Part shown: piece by piece, positions 1 to 7,351 of the stretch
Numbering within the stretch: the stretch's first letter is position 1
How the letters are laid out: every line of letters starts with the position of its first letter
Source of the DNA: Acinetobacter terrae
Lineage (GTDB): Bacteria; Pseudomonadota; Gammaproteobacteria; Pseudomonadales; Moraxellaceae
Assembly (NCBI RefSeq): GCF_013004375.1
Contig: NZ_JABERI010000041.1
Coordinates: 153,496-217,495 of the forward strand
Reading direction: 5' to 3'
DNA length: 64,000 bases
Notes under the pieces: model-generated
What the model was told of the DNA's origin: nothing
The model's database searches: none
What the model saw: the letters and a program-made list of their open reading frames with translations, nothing else
Made by a program: the position numbers and the translations under genes

Positions 1-1
1 T

Positions 2-682
2 CCTATCGTGAAGAACAGTCACATGGGGGCGTATACCAATTTCGTGAATTTTGCAGATCTTTCAGCATTAGCCTTGCCGAATACTATTCGCGCTGATGGA
101 TTACCCAGTGGTGTCACTTTTATTGCGCAGGCATGGATGGATCAGGCCTTGGCGCATTTTGGTCAAAGCTGGCAACAAGCGGCAAATCTATCACTGGGCA
201 CATCAAATCTGCACTATGAAAAAACCCAAAATATAGCCTCTCAACATTCAGTCAAACTGGCAGTTGTTGGTGCCCATCTTAGCGGTATGCCGCTGAATTT
301 CCAGCTCAGCCGCCGCGGTGGAACTTTATTACAGAAAACCAAAACTGCATCGAACTACAAACTGTATGCACTAAAAAATACCACACCGCCAAAACCAGGC
401 CTGCAATGCACTCAAAAGGGCGGTCAAGCCGTTGAAGTTGAAGTGTGGGATATTCCGTTTGCCTTATTTGGACAAATTGTGGCGGAAGTTCCTGCGCCAC
501 TCGGTATTGGGAATGTGCAACTGGCAGATGGGCGTTGGGTGAAAGGCTTTATTTGCGAAGCTTATGCCTTAGCAGATGCAACGGATATCAGTCATTTCGG
601 CGGATGGCGTGACTATATTCAATCAACCAAAACGACTAACACAAAATTTAAATGCAATTGTATAGGGGAAGTTGCGCAATGA
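2..682 (+). CDS. Allophanate hydrolase, C-terminal part (cut by window edge)
   Basis: This is the 3' end of an allophanate hydrolase gene, which splits allophanate to ammonia and CO2 after urea or guanidine carboxylation. The reading frame is open to the first base, so the start lies outside the window. The first residues (KNSHMGAYTNFVNFADL) match the end of the amidase-signature domain. After about residue 80 comes the small C-terminal allophanate hydrolase domain (VVGAHLSGMPLNFQL, then FALFGQIVAEVPAPLGIGNV and GFICEAYAL). Its stop overlaps the next gene's start by 4 nt (ATGA), so the two are translationally coupled. The coupled solute-binding protein and the guanidine riboswitch 3.4 kb away suggest a guanidine carboxylase-allophanate hydrolase pathway, with the carboxylase probably just outside the window (inference). 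Confidence 0.85.
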   Translation, partial: PIVKNSHMGAYTNFVNFADLSALALPNTIRADGLPSGVTFIAQAWMDQALAHFGQSWQQAANLSLGTSNLHYEKTQNIASQHSVKLAVVGAHLSGMPLNFQLSRRGGTLLQKTKTASNYKLYALKNTTPPKPGLQCTQKGGQAVEVEVWDIPFALFGQIVAEVPAPLGIGNVQLADGRWVKGFICEAYALADATDISHFGGWRDYIQSTKTTNTKFKCNCIGEVAQ

Positions 683-1701
683 TGAAGAAGGCATTTTTAT
701 CGTCAGCTGTTGTATCGGCTATTTTACTCAGTGGTTGTGACAACACGGCAAAGATTCCAGAACCTAAAGCCAAAGTTGAAGGCAGTGTAAATAGCAAACC
801 AATTACGATTGGTTATAGCGACTGGCCGGGTTTTGTGGCTTGGCAAGTCGCGATTGAAAAGGGCTGGTTGAAGGAGGCAGGTGTCAATGCAGACTTCAAA
901 TGGTTTGATTACTCAGCGTCACTGTCTGCTTTTGCAGCGAATCAATTAGATGCGGTCATGGTCACCAACGGCGATAATCTGGTCACAGGTTCTGGGGGTA
1001 CCAAAGGCGTGATGATCATGGCAACCGATTATTCTTCGGGAAATGATGTCATCATTGCGAAAAACGGTATTAACTCCATCAAGGATTTAAAAGGCAAAAC
1101 CATTGCCACTGAAAAAGGCTTAGTCGATCACTTGCTATTATCCACCGCTCTAGATGATGCAAAAATTAGTTTAAAGGATGTGAAACTGGTTAACACCATG
1201 ACCAATGAATTGCCTCAGGTCTTTGCAACAGGCGATATTGATGCCATTGCAGTTTGGCAACCTGTGGCCAATCAGGCTTTGAGCTCAGTGGCGGGTGCCA
1301 AAGTGATTTTCACCTCTCAAGATAAACCGGGTTTAATTTACGATACCTTAACGGTTAATCCATCGCATTTAGAAGCCAATAAAGAGCAATGGAAAAAGAT
1401 CATCCAAGTGTGGGATAAAACCGTTAAATACATTAACGATCCTGCAACACGGGCGGATGCAGCTGCCATTATGTCTAAACGGGTCGGTGTAGATGCAAAA
1501 GTTTATGAACAGTTTATTAATGGCACGCACTTGCTTGATCTAGAAGCGAACAAGAAAGTATTCACCAAGGGAACAGGGTTTGATTCAATTTATGGTTCAA
1601 GTTATCACGTCAATAAATTCAACGTCAGCAATGGTATTTACACCACGGAAATGAATGTCGACAATGTGATTGTGCCTACCTTGGTTGAAGAACTGAAATA
1701 A
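679..1701 (+). CDS. ABC transporter solute-binding lipoprotein (nitrate/sulfonate/taurine-like; probable guanidine or urea-compound uptake)
   Basis: This is a periplasmic substrate-binding protein of the NMT1/SsuA/TauA type, 340 aa. I chose the ATG at 679 because AGGGGAAG lies 8-15 nt upstream and the resulting N terminus is a good lipoprotein signal: MMKK, a hydrophobic stretch, then the lipobox LLSGC, giving a lipidated Cys near residue 20. The mature protein shows the family pattern TIGYSDWPGF, with a GYSDWPGFVAWQVA binding-pocket motif, ANQLDAVMVTNGD and VFATGDIDAIAVWQP. The start overlaps the allophanate hydrolase stop. Its likely partners, a permease and an ATPase, lie on the opposite strand at 4115-5952 and converge with it, an unusual split of one transporter. 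Family members of this kind accompany guanidine carboxylase operons. Substrate guanidine is inferred, not seen. Confidence 0.85.
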   Translation: MMKKAFLSSAVVSAILLSGCDNTAKIPEPKAKVEGSVNSKPITIGYSDWPGFVAWQVAIEKGWLKEAGVNADFKWFDYSASLSAFAANQLDAVMVTNGDNLVTGSGGTKGVMIMATDYSSGNDVIIAKNGINSIKDLKGKTIATEKGLVDHLLLSTALDDAKISLKDVKLVNTMTNELPQVFATGDIDAIAVWQPVANQALSSVAGAKVIFTSQDKPGLIYDTLTVNPSHLEANKEQWKKIIQVWDKTVKYINDPATRADAAAIMSKRVGVDAKVYEQFINGTHLLDLEANKKVFTKGTGFDSIYGSSYHVNKFNVSNGIYTTEMNVDNVIVPTLVEELK

Positions 1702-1718
1702 GCATGGCATGAAGTTCA

Positions 1719-1794
1719 GCATCCCAAACCCTGATTTGGGATGCTGTTCATTCAATTTAGCGATATAAAAAATCCCCGAAATGGGGATTTTTTA
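1719..1794. terminator. Two stacked terminator hairpins, bidirectional
   Basis: A perfect stem (GCATCCCAAA with TTTGGGATGC) spans 1719-1744. A second hairpin with A-rich and T-rich flanks (AAAAATCCCC with GGGGATTTTT) spans 1767-1794. They separate the convergent solute-binding protein gene and SMR gene and can end transcription from both sides. Confidence 0.8.
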
Positions 1795-1811
1795 TTATTC
1801 GCATGCAAAGC

Positions 1812-2141
1812 TTAAAGTTCTGTACTTTTGGAAAAGACATTAATAATGATAATACCCACTATCATAAAGCCCAAACCAATTAAAGCAGGAATATCAAGCT
1901 GTTGTTTATAGACCAATAAACCCACGGTTGAGATTAAAATAATGCCGGCGCCTGACCAAATGGCATAAGCAATGCCCATCGGAATGGTTTTCATGGTCAA
2001 TGACAGGAAAAACAAGGCGATGGCATAGCCAATAATCGTAGCGATAGCAGGCCATAAGATGCTAAATCCATTGGACGCTTTTAATGCAGAAGTGGCTATG
2101 ACTTCCGCTATAATCGCAATAGATAAATAAATAAAAGACAT
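1812..2141 (-). CDS. Small multidrug resistance (SMR) family exporter, EmrE/QacE-like
   Basis: 109-aa, four-helix inner-membrane exporter of the SMR family, which works as a proton-coupled dimer. The conserved membrane-embedded Glu is in the first helix (IAIIAEVIATSALKAS, about residue 13). The GIAYAIWSGAGIILIS motif is typical of the EmrE/Qac branch rather than the classic Gdx branch. It is the last gene of a minus-strand run starting with the riboswitch at 4057-4105, 9 nt behind the preceding gene. Guanidine-II riboswitches commonly control SMR guanidinium exporters, so the natural substrate here may be guanidinium or a guanidino product. Qac-type residues leave a broader cation specificity open. 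Confidence 0.9.
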   Translation of the reverse strand: MSFIYLSIAIIAEVIATSALKASNGFSILWPAIATIIGYAIALFFLSLTMKTIPMGIAYAIWSGAGIILISTVGLLVYKQQLDIPALIGLGFMIVGIIIINVFSKSTEL

Positions 2142-2150
2142 AGGTCGCCT

Positions 2151-3038
2151 CTACAGGGTCAATTTAGCGTGATGCAAGAGGTGACTTTCTTCAGACCTTA
2201 ACCAATGTTCACTGCTTGGTGTAGTAAGCGTCTGCTGTTGAAACAGATAATTTTTCTGATAGATATCGATGTCAAAAATCAAATCAATTTGACGCCCGTT
2301 TAACGACGTACGTTGCTTTAAAGTTGAATCATCGAGGATTTCAAAATCGTCAAAATTAAATGGCTGATCGGTTTGCCCAGATGATGTTGAATAATATTTC
2401 GTATGGCCATCAGTGCCTATAGAGACTTCAAAGCTTTCAATATGTTCAATATTATTGCTTTCCAGACCATCTGCAGTTAGATCCAAATGACTCACGATGT
2501 TTTGTATTTCTGGCAAACGCGTTAGCGTATAAGCCACGTGTTGATCACAGATAATCAAGCCGCCATCCATATTCAGTTGTTCGCCACATTCAACATCAAC
2601 TGCCGTTTTTAATCTGAGGCCTAAATACAGACCTGAATAGACTTGCTGACGCCAGTCTTCCACATATGCATTGCTTGGTGAAAACTCCAAAATACAGTTG
2701 CCGATGGCATGTAGTTTTGCAGGCTCAGGCCATTGCACATGATTTTGGTAATTTGCAGTGTCAGAAACTTGCCATGAAAGTAATTCTTGCTCGACATCCC
2801 AAAGCGTATGACCAATCCAGCCCTGACGTTCATTGACAGGGGTTTCGGTACGATGTTTTAAGCGTAAGTCGATGGTGAAACTGCGCGATTGAAACCAATA
2901 CACAATGGTATTTTCATCTGTCAGTCCATTAAAAAAACTAATACTTTTACGTCTGAATGCACCATATAAGTAACAGGGAATCGGGCCAGCAGTCATTTGT
3001 CTTTCGGGTGTTTTCTGGAGAACTTCGAACAGATTCAT
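2151..3038 (-). CDS. Unrecognised 295-aa protein in the guanidine-riboswitch operon
   Basis: I do not recognise a family. The 295-aa protein is soluble, with no signal peptide or membrane segment, and rich in aromatic residues and Asp/Glu, with beta-strand-like alternation. Visible stretches are AGPIPCYLYGAFRRKSISFF near the N terminus, YWFQSRSFTIDLRL, then WIGHTLWDVEQELLSWQV, and GLRLKTAVDVECG. The pattern recalls a lipocalin-like or calycin-like beta-barrel that binds a small ligand, but this is only an impression. Its ATG overlaps the stop of the dioxygenase gene by 4 nt, so the two are translationally coupled and probably act together. The SMR gene follows 9 nt later. It is the least understood member of a guanidine-controlled operon. 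Confidence 0.75.
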   Translation of the reverse strand: MNLFEVLQKTPERQMTAGPIPCYLYGAFRRKSISFFNGLTDENTIVYWFQSRSFTIDLRLKHRTETPVNERQGWIGHTLWDVEQELLSWQVSDTANYQNHVQWPEPAKLHAIGNCILEFSPSNAYVEDWRQQVYSGLYLGLRLKTAVDVECGEQLNMDGGLIICDQHVAYTLTRLPEIQNIVSHLDLTADGLESNNIEHIESFEVSIGTDGHTKYYSTSSGQTDQPFNFDDFEILDDSTLKQRTSLNGRQIDLIFDIDIYQKNYLFQQQTLTTPSSEHWLRSEESHLLHHAKLTL

Positions 3039-4042
3039 GCCGTTTCCTCCGGTATTTCACCTAAACCGAATGAAGACAGTGGCACTGCATTTTTTAGTAT
3101 CAGTTCACCCGATGCAATCCGTTGCTTTAAGTATTGAAAGGTTTGCGCCGTTTGATTAAATAAATGCTCACCGCCAATCAAGGCGGAATATCGAGGTGCA
3201 TCTGTTTCCACAATAGGCTCAATCACGGTGTCGTAATTGCAGGCACAAAACAGCGGGAAGGAATAACGCTCTTCGCAGACTTTTTTAACCCGGTGTTTGG
3301 TGGCCAGATATTTACCATTGGACAAAATTTCCATCATGTCGCCAATATTCATCACCAAGGTATTTTCAATGAGCGGAATATCAATCCATTCGCCTTGTTT
3401 ATTTAATACTTGTAAACCTGGCGCCGTGGGTAAAAGTAAGGTAAAGCACTCATAATCGGTATGTGCACCAATCCCTTCAGCATCTTTAACCTCAGGATTG
3501 TAAGGATAATGAATTAAGCGCAGCTGGCTCGGCGCATCAGTGATTTTAGCATCAAAGAAATCTTCATTTACCCCCAGTGCCAAAGCAAAACTGCGAAAAA
3601 TCTGTTGGCTAATGCCACGTAAATGCTGGTAATACTGACTCACTGTGCGCTTAAATTGGGCATCATCTGGCCAAAGCGTAGGCCCGAGTAATGGACAATC
3701 GCTTTTTGCCCCGTGATAATCATAATTGACATCAAAGGCTTCCTTTAAATCATAACTCTGGCCAGAGAACTGTTCTTCTCCAATCGGTACATAACCGCTA
3801 TGATTTTTCGATAAGCCAATATAACGCTGCATTTTAAGCGCAAGATCTTGCTCAAAATACGCTTTGGTGACCTGAATTAAATCTTGAACATATTCAAAAT
3901 TAAACTGTTCACCAGTTAAATATAAAAAACCAACGTCTTTACATGCTTTATCCAAAGCGGCAGCAACTTCAAGTCGATCTGACAATGCAGAACTTTGCAG
4001 TTTTGAGATATCAACAAGGGGGAGTACATAGTGCATTTGCAT
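3035..4042 (-). CDS. 2-oxoglutarate/Fe(II)-dependent dioxygenase (isopenicillin N synthase-like) under guanidine riboswitch
   Basis: 335-aa cytosolic non-haem iron oxygenase of the 2OG-Fe(II)/IPNS family. An N-terminal DIOX_N-type region (LPLVDISKL, DKACKDVGFLYLTG) precedes the jelly-roll domain. The iron ligands are visible as IGAHTDYECFTLL (His about 194, Asp about 196) and ATKHRV (His about 250). The 2OG-binding Arg/Ser are in RYSFPLF (about 259 and 261). I prefer the ATG at 4042 (MQMHYVLP) because GAGG at 4054-4051 is 8 nt upstream; a GTG at 4051 would overlap that ribosome site. The gene lies directly behind a guanidine-II-type riboswitch. Relatives are known that hydroxylate arginine or homoarginine and release guanidine. 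This gene could release, oxidise or detoxify guanidino compounds; the substrate is unknown. Confidence 0.88.
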   Translation of the reverse strand: MQMHYVLPLVDISKLQSSALSDRLEVAAALDKACKDVGFLYLTGEQFNFEYVQDLIQVTKAYFEQDLALKMQRYIGLSKNHSGYVPIGEEQFSGQSYDLKEAFDVNYDYHGAKSDCPLLGPTLWPDDAQFKRTVSQYYQHLRGISQQIFRSFALALGVNEDFFDAKITDAPSQLRLIHYPYNPEVKDAEGIGAHTDYECFTLLLPTAPGLQVLNKQGEWIDIPLIENTLVMNIGDMMEILSNGKYLATKHRVKKVCEERYSFPLFCACNYDTVIEPIVETDAPRYSALIGGEHLFNQTAQTFQYLKQRIASGELILKNAVPLSSFGLGEIPEETA

Positions 4043-4056
4043 CGCAATCACCTCAA

Positions 4057-4105
4057 TTGTTGGTCGTCCAACACAGCGTGAGAACCTCTGGGTCGTCCCA
4101 CAGGC
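4057..4105 (-). promoter_or_regulatory. Guanidine-II (mini-ykkC) riboswitch candidate
   Basis: Read on the minus strand, two short hairpins each carry the loop ACGA. Hairpin 1 (4104-4085) has GGG-ACGA-CCC at its tip and an outer stem with one mismatch. Hairpin 2 (4073-4058) has the perfect stem TGTTGG-ACGA-CCAACA. An 11-nt linker separates them. Paired hairpins with ACGR loops are the defining features of the mini-ykkC/guanidine-II class, in which the two loops kiss and bind one guanidinium each. The second hairpin ends a few nt before the GAGG ribosome site of the dioxygenase gene, so control of translation initiation is likely. It sits between the ABC ATPase gene and the dioxygenase gene, so the exporter operon is switched separately from the importer genes. 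Confidence 0.85.
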
Positions 4106-4114
4106 CTTTTAGAT

Positions 4115-5008
4115 TTATTTTTTCGTGCTGACTTTGGTCATGCGTGGAATAATGGGTAAATCTTCCAGTGCAGGATCAAGTTGGTCTTCTTGTGCATGCA
4201 CAAGAAAATCGACCCGTTCACGTAAGCGTTTAAATTCTGGGGTGAGTAACAGTTCCGGCGAACGCGGACGCGGTAAATCCACTTCAATAATTTCTTTAAT
4301 TTCACCCGGATTGGCCTTTAGAGCCACAATCCGATCGGCCAGTAAAATTGCTTCGTCCATATCATGGGTGACAAAAATAATGGTGATATCGATGTTTTGC
4401 CATAAGTCCATCAAGTGTCGCTGCATCTTCTGCCGTGTATGTGGGTCTAACGCACCAAAAGGTTCATCCATCAGTAATATTTTCGGTTCATTGACCAATG
4501 CGCGGGCAATCGCAACTCGTTGTTTCATCCCGCCCGAAAGCTCGTTGGGATAATGATTTTCATATTTTTCCAGACCAATAATATTGATCCATTCTCGCGC
4601 ATGTGCTTCTGCTGTTGCATTACTTTGACCCTTCATTTTTGGGCCAAACATCACATTTTCTTTGACGGTTTTCCATGGAAAGAGAGTGTAGCCCTGAAAG
4701 ACCATGCCACGCTCTGGACTCGGGCCATGAATCGGCTGACCATCAACTAAAAGCTCACCGCTGGTGTAGTCATCAAGTCCGGCCACTACCCGGCTAAAGG
4801 TCGATTTGCCACAACCCGATGGTCCAATCACACAAATAAATTCGCGCTTATGAATTTTTAAATCCAGTTGATTTAAAACAGTGCGCTGCGCTTTGCTTGT
4901 TCCAAACACCTGGCTGAGTTTTTTTGCTTCTAAAATGACCGGGCGGGCATAAATGCGCTGAAAATACTGCTGTGCATTAAATTTTTCTGGTTTTAATTCT
5001 ATAGTCAT
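4115..5008 (-). CDS. ABC transporter ATP-binding protein (nitrate/sulfonate/taurine type)
   Basis: 297-aa cytosolic ATPase subunit of the SsuB/TauB/NrtD group. Walker A is GPSGCGKST (about 62-70), the Q-loop is VFQGYTLFPW, the ABC signature is LSGGM (about 157-161), Walker B is ILLMDEP (about 177-183) with the D-loop GALD, and the switch His is in FVTHDMDEA. I chose the ATG at 5008 because AGGAGC lies just upstream and because it overlaps the permease stop by one base (TAATG); an upstream in-frame ATG at 5029 has no comparable site. With the permease it should energise uptake of a small nitrogen compound delivered by the binding protein encoded at 679-1701. Confidence 0.92.
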   Translation of the reverse strand: MTIELKPEKFNAQQYFQRIYARPVILEAKKLSQVFGTSKAQRTVLNQLDLKIHKREFICVIGPSGCGKSTFSRVVAGLDDYTSGELLVDGQPIHGPSPERGMVFQGYTLFPWKTVKENVMFGPKMKGQSNATAEAHAREWINIIGLEKYENHYPNELSGGMKQRVAIARALVNEPKILLMDEPFGALDPHTRQKMQRHLMDLWQNIDITIIFVTHDMDEAILLADRIVALKANPGEIKEIIEVDLPRPRSPELLLTPEFKRLRERVDFLVHAQEDQLDPALEDLPIIPRMTKVSTKK

Positions 5009-5952
5009 TATTTTGCTCCTGCTTTCCACTTAAACATGCGTTGTCCAAGTTTCATTAAAATCACATCGCATAACAGTCCAATCACGCCAATAATCAAAAT
5101 CGCTGCATAAACATTGTCGAAGTTTTGATAACGCGCTTGTTGGGTAATAAACCAGGTAATCCCTGACGTCGTACCAATCAGTTCAGAAACAATCAGGTAG
5201 GTCCATGCCCAACCTAGAAGTACGCGTAAATCTCGGTAAATGTCCGGTAATACAGCAGGAATGACGACGTGAAATAGACTTTTGAGTTTATTGGTGCCAA
5301 GGGTGTAACCAGCTTCAATCAGGCCGCGATCGACCATCCGTGTGGTATTGGCAATAATTAAGATTTGTTGAAATAAAGTTCCAATCACAATGATGGCAAT
5401 TTTTGGTGCATCGTTGATCCCTAAAATGGCAACCGCCAAAGCACCGAAGGCTGGTGCAGGTAAATAACGGAAAAACTCAACAAAGGGTTCGGTCAGCTGC
5501 GAAATACTGGCTGAAAAACCACATAAAATGCCTAAAGGAATACCAACCAGTGAGGCAATGAAAAAAGCAGTAAAGACAATTTTAATACTGTGCCATAAGC
5601 TTTGGTGAAACCATGGTGCATCCGGTTGAACAGGCGCAGTGACAAAGGCAGTCACCAAAGCTTTTGCGACTTCATGCGGTGCAGGTAAGTAAATCGGGTT
5701 GACCAATTTGCCTTGTGGTGGGGCTAAGCCAGCATTCACTGCATTTTGCGCTTCCCTATAGAAAGTGTTTTTATCGACACGACTATCGACTTGTAAATAT
5801 GTCACGCTGCCTGAATTGGTAATCTGTACTTGTGGATGCCAAATAAAAGGTAAATAGCTGACCGCACACCAAATCAAAATCGGTATCAGGAAAGAAGACA
5901 AGCCAAGTAATAGCTTGTTCCTTTGACTGAGTTCTTTTGCAACATAACTCAT
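5008..5952 (-). CDS. ABC transporter permease (SsuC/TauC-like)
   Basis: 314-aa inner-membrane permease of the binding-protein-dependent family. An N-terminal helix (LLLGLSSFLIPILIWCAVSYL) is followed by a soluble periplasmic insert of roughly 80 residues and then the core helices. The EAA-type coupling loop appears as EAGYTLGTNKLKSLFHVVIPAVLPDIYRDLR, split over a cytosolic loop. The long N-terminal insert is typical of permeases in urea/guanidine carboxylase-linked transporters. It is the first gene of its transcription unit; upstream lies an AT-rich 380-nt gap in which I found no guanidine-I riboswitch. Confidence 0.9.
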   Translation of the reverse strand: MSYVAKELSQRNKLLLGLSSFLIPILIWCAVSYLPFIWHPQVQITNSGSVTYLQVDSRVDKNTFYREAQNAVNAGLAPPQGKLVNPIYLPAPHEVAKALVTAFVTAPVQPDAPWFHQSLWHSIKIVFTAFFIASLVGIPLGILCGFSASISQLTEPFVEFFRYLPAPAFGALAVAILGINDAPKIAIIVIGTLFQQILIIANTTRMVDRGLIEAGYTLGTNKLKSLFHVVIPAVLPDIYRDLRVLLGWAWTYLIVSELIGTTSGITWFITQQARYQNFDNVYAAILIIGVIGLLCDVILMKLGQRMFKWKAGAK

Positions 5953-6165
5953 CTATATTTGCCCCAATATTACTATTTTTATAAAACGTAATATTGTTAA
6001 GCAAAATGAATGCCAGAATAATGATTAAATAGAGGAGCTATTTTAATTTACTGTTTAATTAAGTATGGGAGATTCGCTGTCATCAAATTTAATGTCTTAT
6101 TTATCATCAAAATAAATAATAAATATAAAAAAACTTGAATATTCATTTAATTCATGTATTATTAA
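5953..6165. other. Intergenic, divergent promoter region
   Basis: AT-rich gap between the permease gene (minus strand) and the csp leader (plus strand). Apart from probable promoter elements I see no ORF or RNA structure. No ykkC-like structure was found upstream of the permease. Confidence 0.5.
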
Positions 6166-6279
6166 CTCAACTAGAAAAAAAGTCTTGTTTCGGTAAATCT
6201 TCTTTAAGTATCGCAGTTTTAGTCATAATCCTTCGTTTTTTCAGATTTTAAGTTTCATTCTTTATTATTTTCCAAGTTA
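6166..6279 (+). promoter_or_regulatory. Conserved cold-shock mRNA leader (copy 1)
   Basis: This stretch upstream of the first csp gene is nearly the same as 52519-52625 upstream of the second. Shared blocks include CTCAACTAGAAAAA, GGTAAATCTT, GCAGTTTTAGTCATAATCC and TTCGTTTTT followed by CAGATTT. Outside this block the flanks differ. Long structured leaders control cspA-type mRNAs by temperature in other bacteria, so this is probably a cold-responsive 5' UTR. Confidence 0.65.
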
Positions 6280-6330
6280 TGAATAGTCAACAAATTGGCT
6301 AAAAATTATTAAAAATCAGTAGGATTTATT

Positions 6331-6546
6331 ATGTCTAACTCAAATGTTGTTAAAGGTACTGTTAAGTGGTTCAACGAAACTAAAGGTTTTGGTTTCATTC
6401 AACAAGAAAACGGTCCAGATGTTTTTGCTCATTTCAGCGAAATCGCTAGTTCAGGTTTCAAAACCTTAATGGAAGGTCAGCAAGTAGAATTCAGCGTTGC
6501 ACAAGGTCAAAAAGGCCCAAATGCAGTAAATATCGTTGCTATCTAA
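6331..6546 (+). CDS. Cold-shock protein, CspA family
   Basis: 71-aa single cold-shock domain protein that binds single-stranded RNA and DNA. RNP1 is KGFGFIQ (about 19-25) and RNP2 is VFAHFS (about 32-37). The start ([19 protein letters not shown]) has AGTAGGA upstream. It is monocistronic, with a conserved leader before it and a strong terminator after it. The copy at 52677 differs in only a few residues, mostly at the N terminus and in GFKTLMEGQ versus GFKTLAEGQ. Confidence 0.95.
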   Translation: MSNSNVVKGTVKWFNETKGFGFIQQENGPDVFAHFSEIASSGFKTLMEGQQVEFSVAQGQKGPNAVNIVAI

Positions 6547-6621
6547 AAGATATTAAAATACAAGAATCAGATAAATTAAATGTGATGTAAATTACGAATT
6601 ATTTTTCTTATTTTGTATGCC

Positions 6622-6649
6622 AAAAAAGCCGAGAATCTCGGCTTTTTTT
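6622..6649 (+). terminator. Rho-independent terminator after csp copy 1
   Basis: The hairpin AAAAAGCCGAG / CTCGGCTTTTT with a run of seven T residues lies about 75 nt after the csp stop. Confidence 0.85.
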
Positions 6650-6857
6650 ATGTCTATATATAATGTAATTCAACTTGCTCGACAGGGCAGTGAAGCTATC
6701 ATTTGTTAGTTCCTGCATTCAATATGCATAGATATCAGCCTTGTTGAATAACAATAATATGTGATTGCAAAAATACTCTGAAAATTTTAAATCAAATCCA
6801 CCATGATATTATACGCAGGCTATCAAGTTTCTGCGTAATACTCATGGAGTTCTTATA

Positions 6858-6917
6858 ATGAATCCAGATCAACAACAAAATATACCTCAGCTCAGCGAGA
6901 ATCACGCGTTTAACTAA
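6858..6917 (+). CDS. Short 19-aa ORF with ribosome site, perhaps a truncated gene start
   Basis: ATG at 6858 follows GGAG at a suitable distance and encodes MNPDQQQNIPQLSENHAFN before a stop. It lies next to an AraC gene that was itself cut by an insertion sequence, so this may be the surviving 5' end of a lost gene. It could equally be a chance ORF. The rest of 6650-6928 holds nothing I can identify. Confidence 0.25.
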   Translation: MNPDQQQNIPQLSENHAFN

Positions 6918-6928
6918 AAATATAAATA

Positions 6929-7333
6929 TTACTTTTTAATTTTCAAATGATACGCGCTTGGCGACATATTGAACCATCGTTTAAACGCTCGACGAAAATT
7001 TGCACTGTCATGATAGTTCAGTAATGTTGCGATGGCATCAACAGATAATTCACTGTCAAGTAAGTAGTTACTGGCTTGTTTGGACAAGATTGAATCCCGA
7101 ATTTTCCTAAAACTTGTCCCATCTAACGCCAATCTGCGTGCAAGGGTCCGTTTACTCATAAATAAAGCTGCCGCAACATTTTCTTCGCTCAGTTCACTTA
7201 ATGGATTGGATAACATCATTTTTTGTATTTGATAAATAAAGCTATGCTCAATGGGATTTAGTTTGGACAGCATTGATTCACATTGACTCTTGGCGAGCAA
7301 ATAATTGTCATGATTTGCTGATGCATTAGGAAT
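6929..7333 (-). pseudogene. AraC-family regulator, 3' fragment truncated by IS3 element
   Basis: Only the C-terminal DNA-binding half survives. It contains two helix-turn-helix units: ENVAAALFMSKRTLARRLALDG and then LSVDAIATLLNYHDSANFRRAFKRWF, ending MSPSAYHLK, the classic AraC tail. The frame stays open upstream (SANHDNYLL...) right up to the IS end at 7334, so the usual start and ligand-binding domain (some 180-200 residues) were removed. The 5' part is not found beyond the other IS end, so DNA was probably deleted as well as interrupted. Confidence 0.8.
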
Positions 7334-7351
7334 TGAATAGCCACTAAAATT

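Noticed and set aside
5953..6165. Guanidine-I (ykkC) riboswitch before the ABC permease gene
   Set aside because: No conserved ykkC blocks or suitable stems could be seen; the sequence is plain AT-rich.
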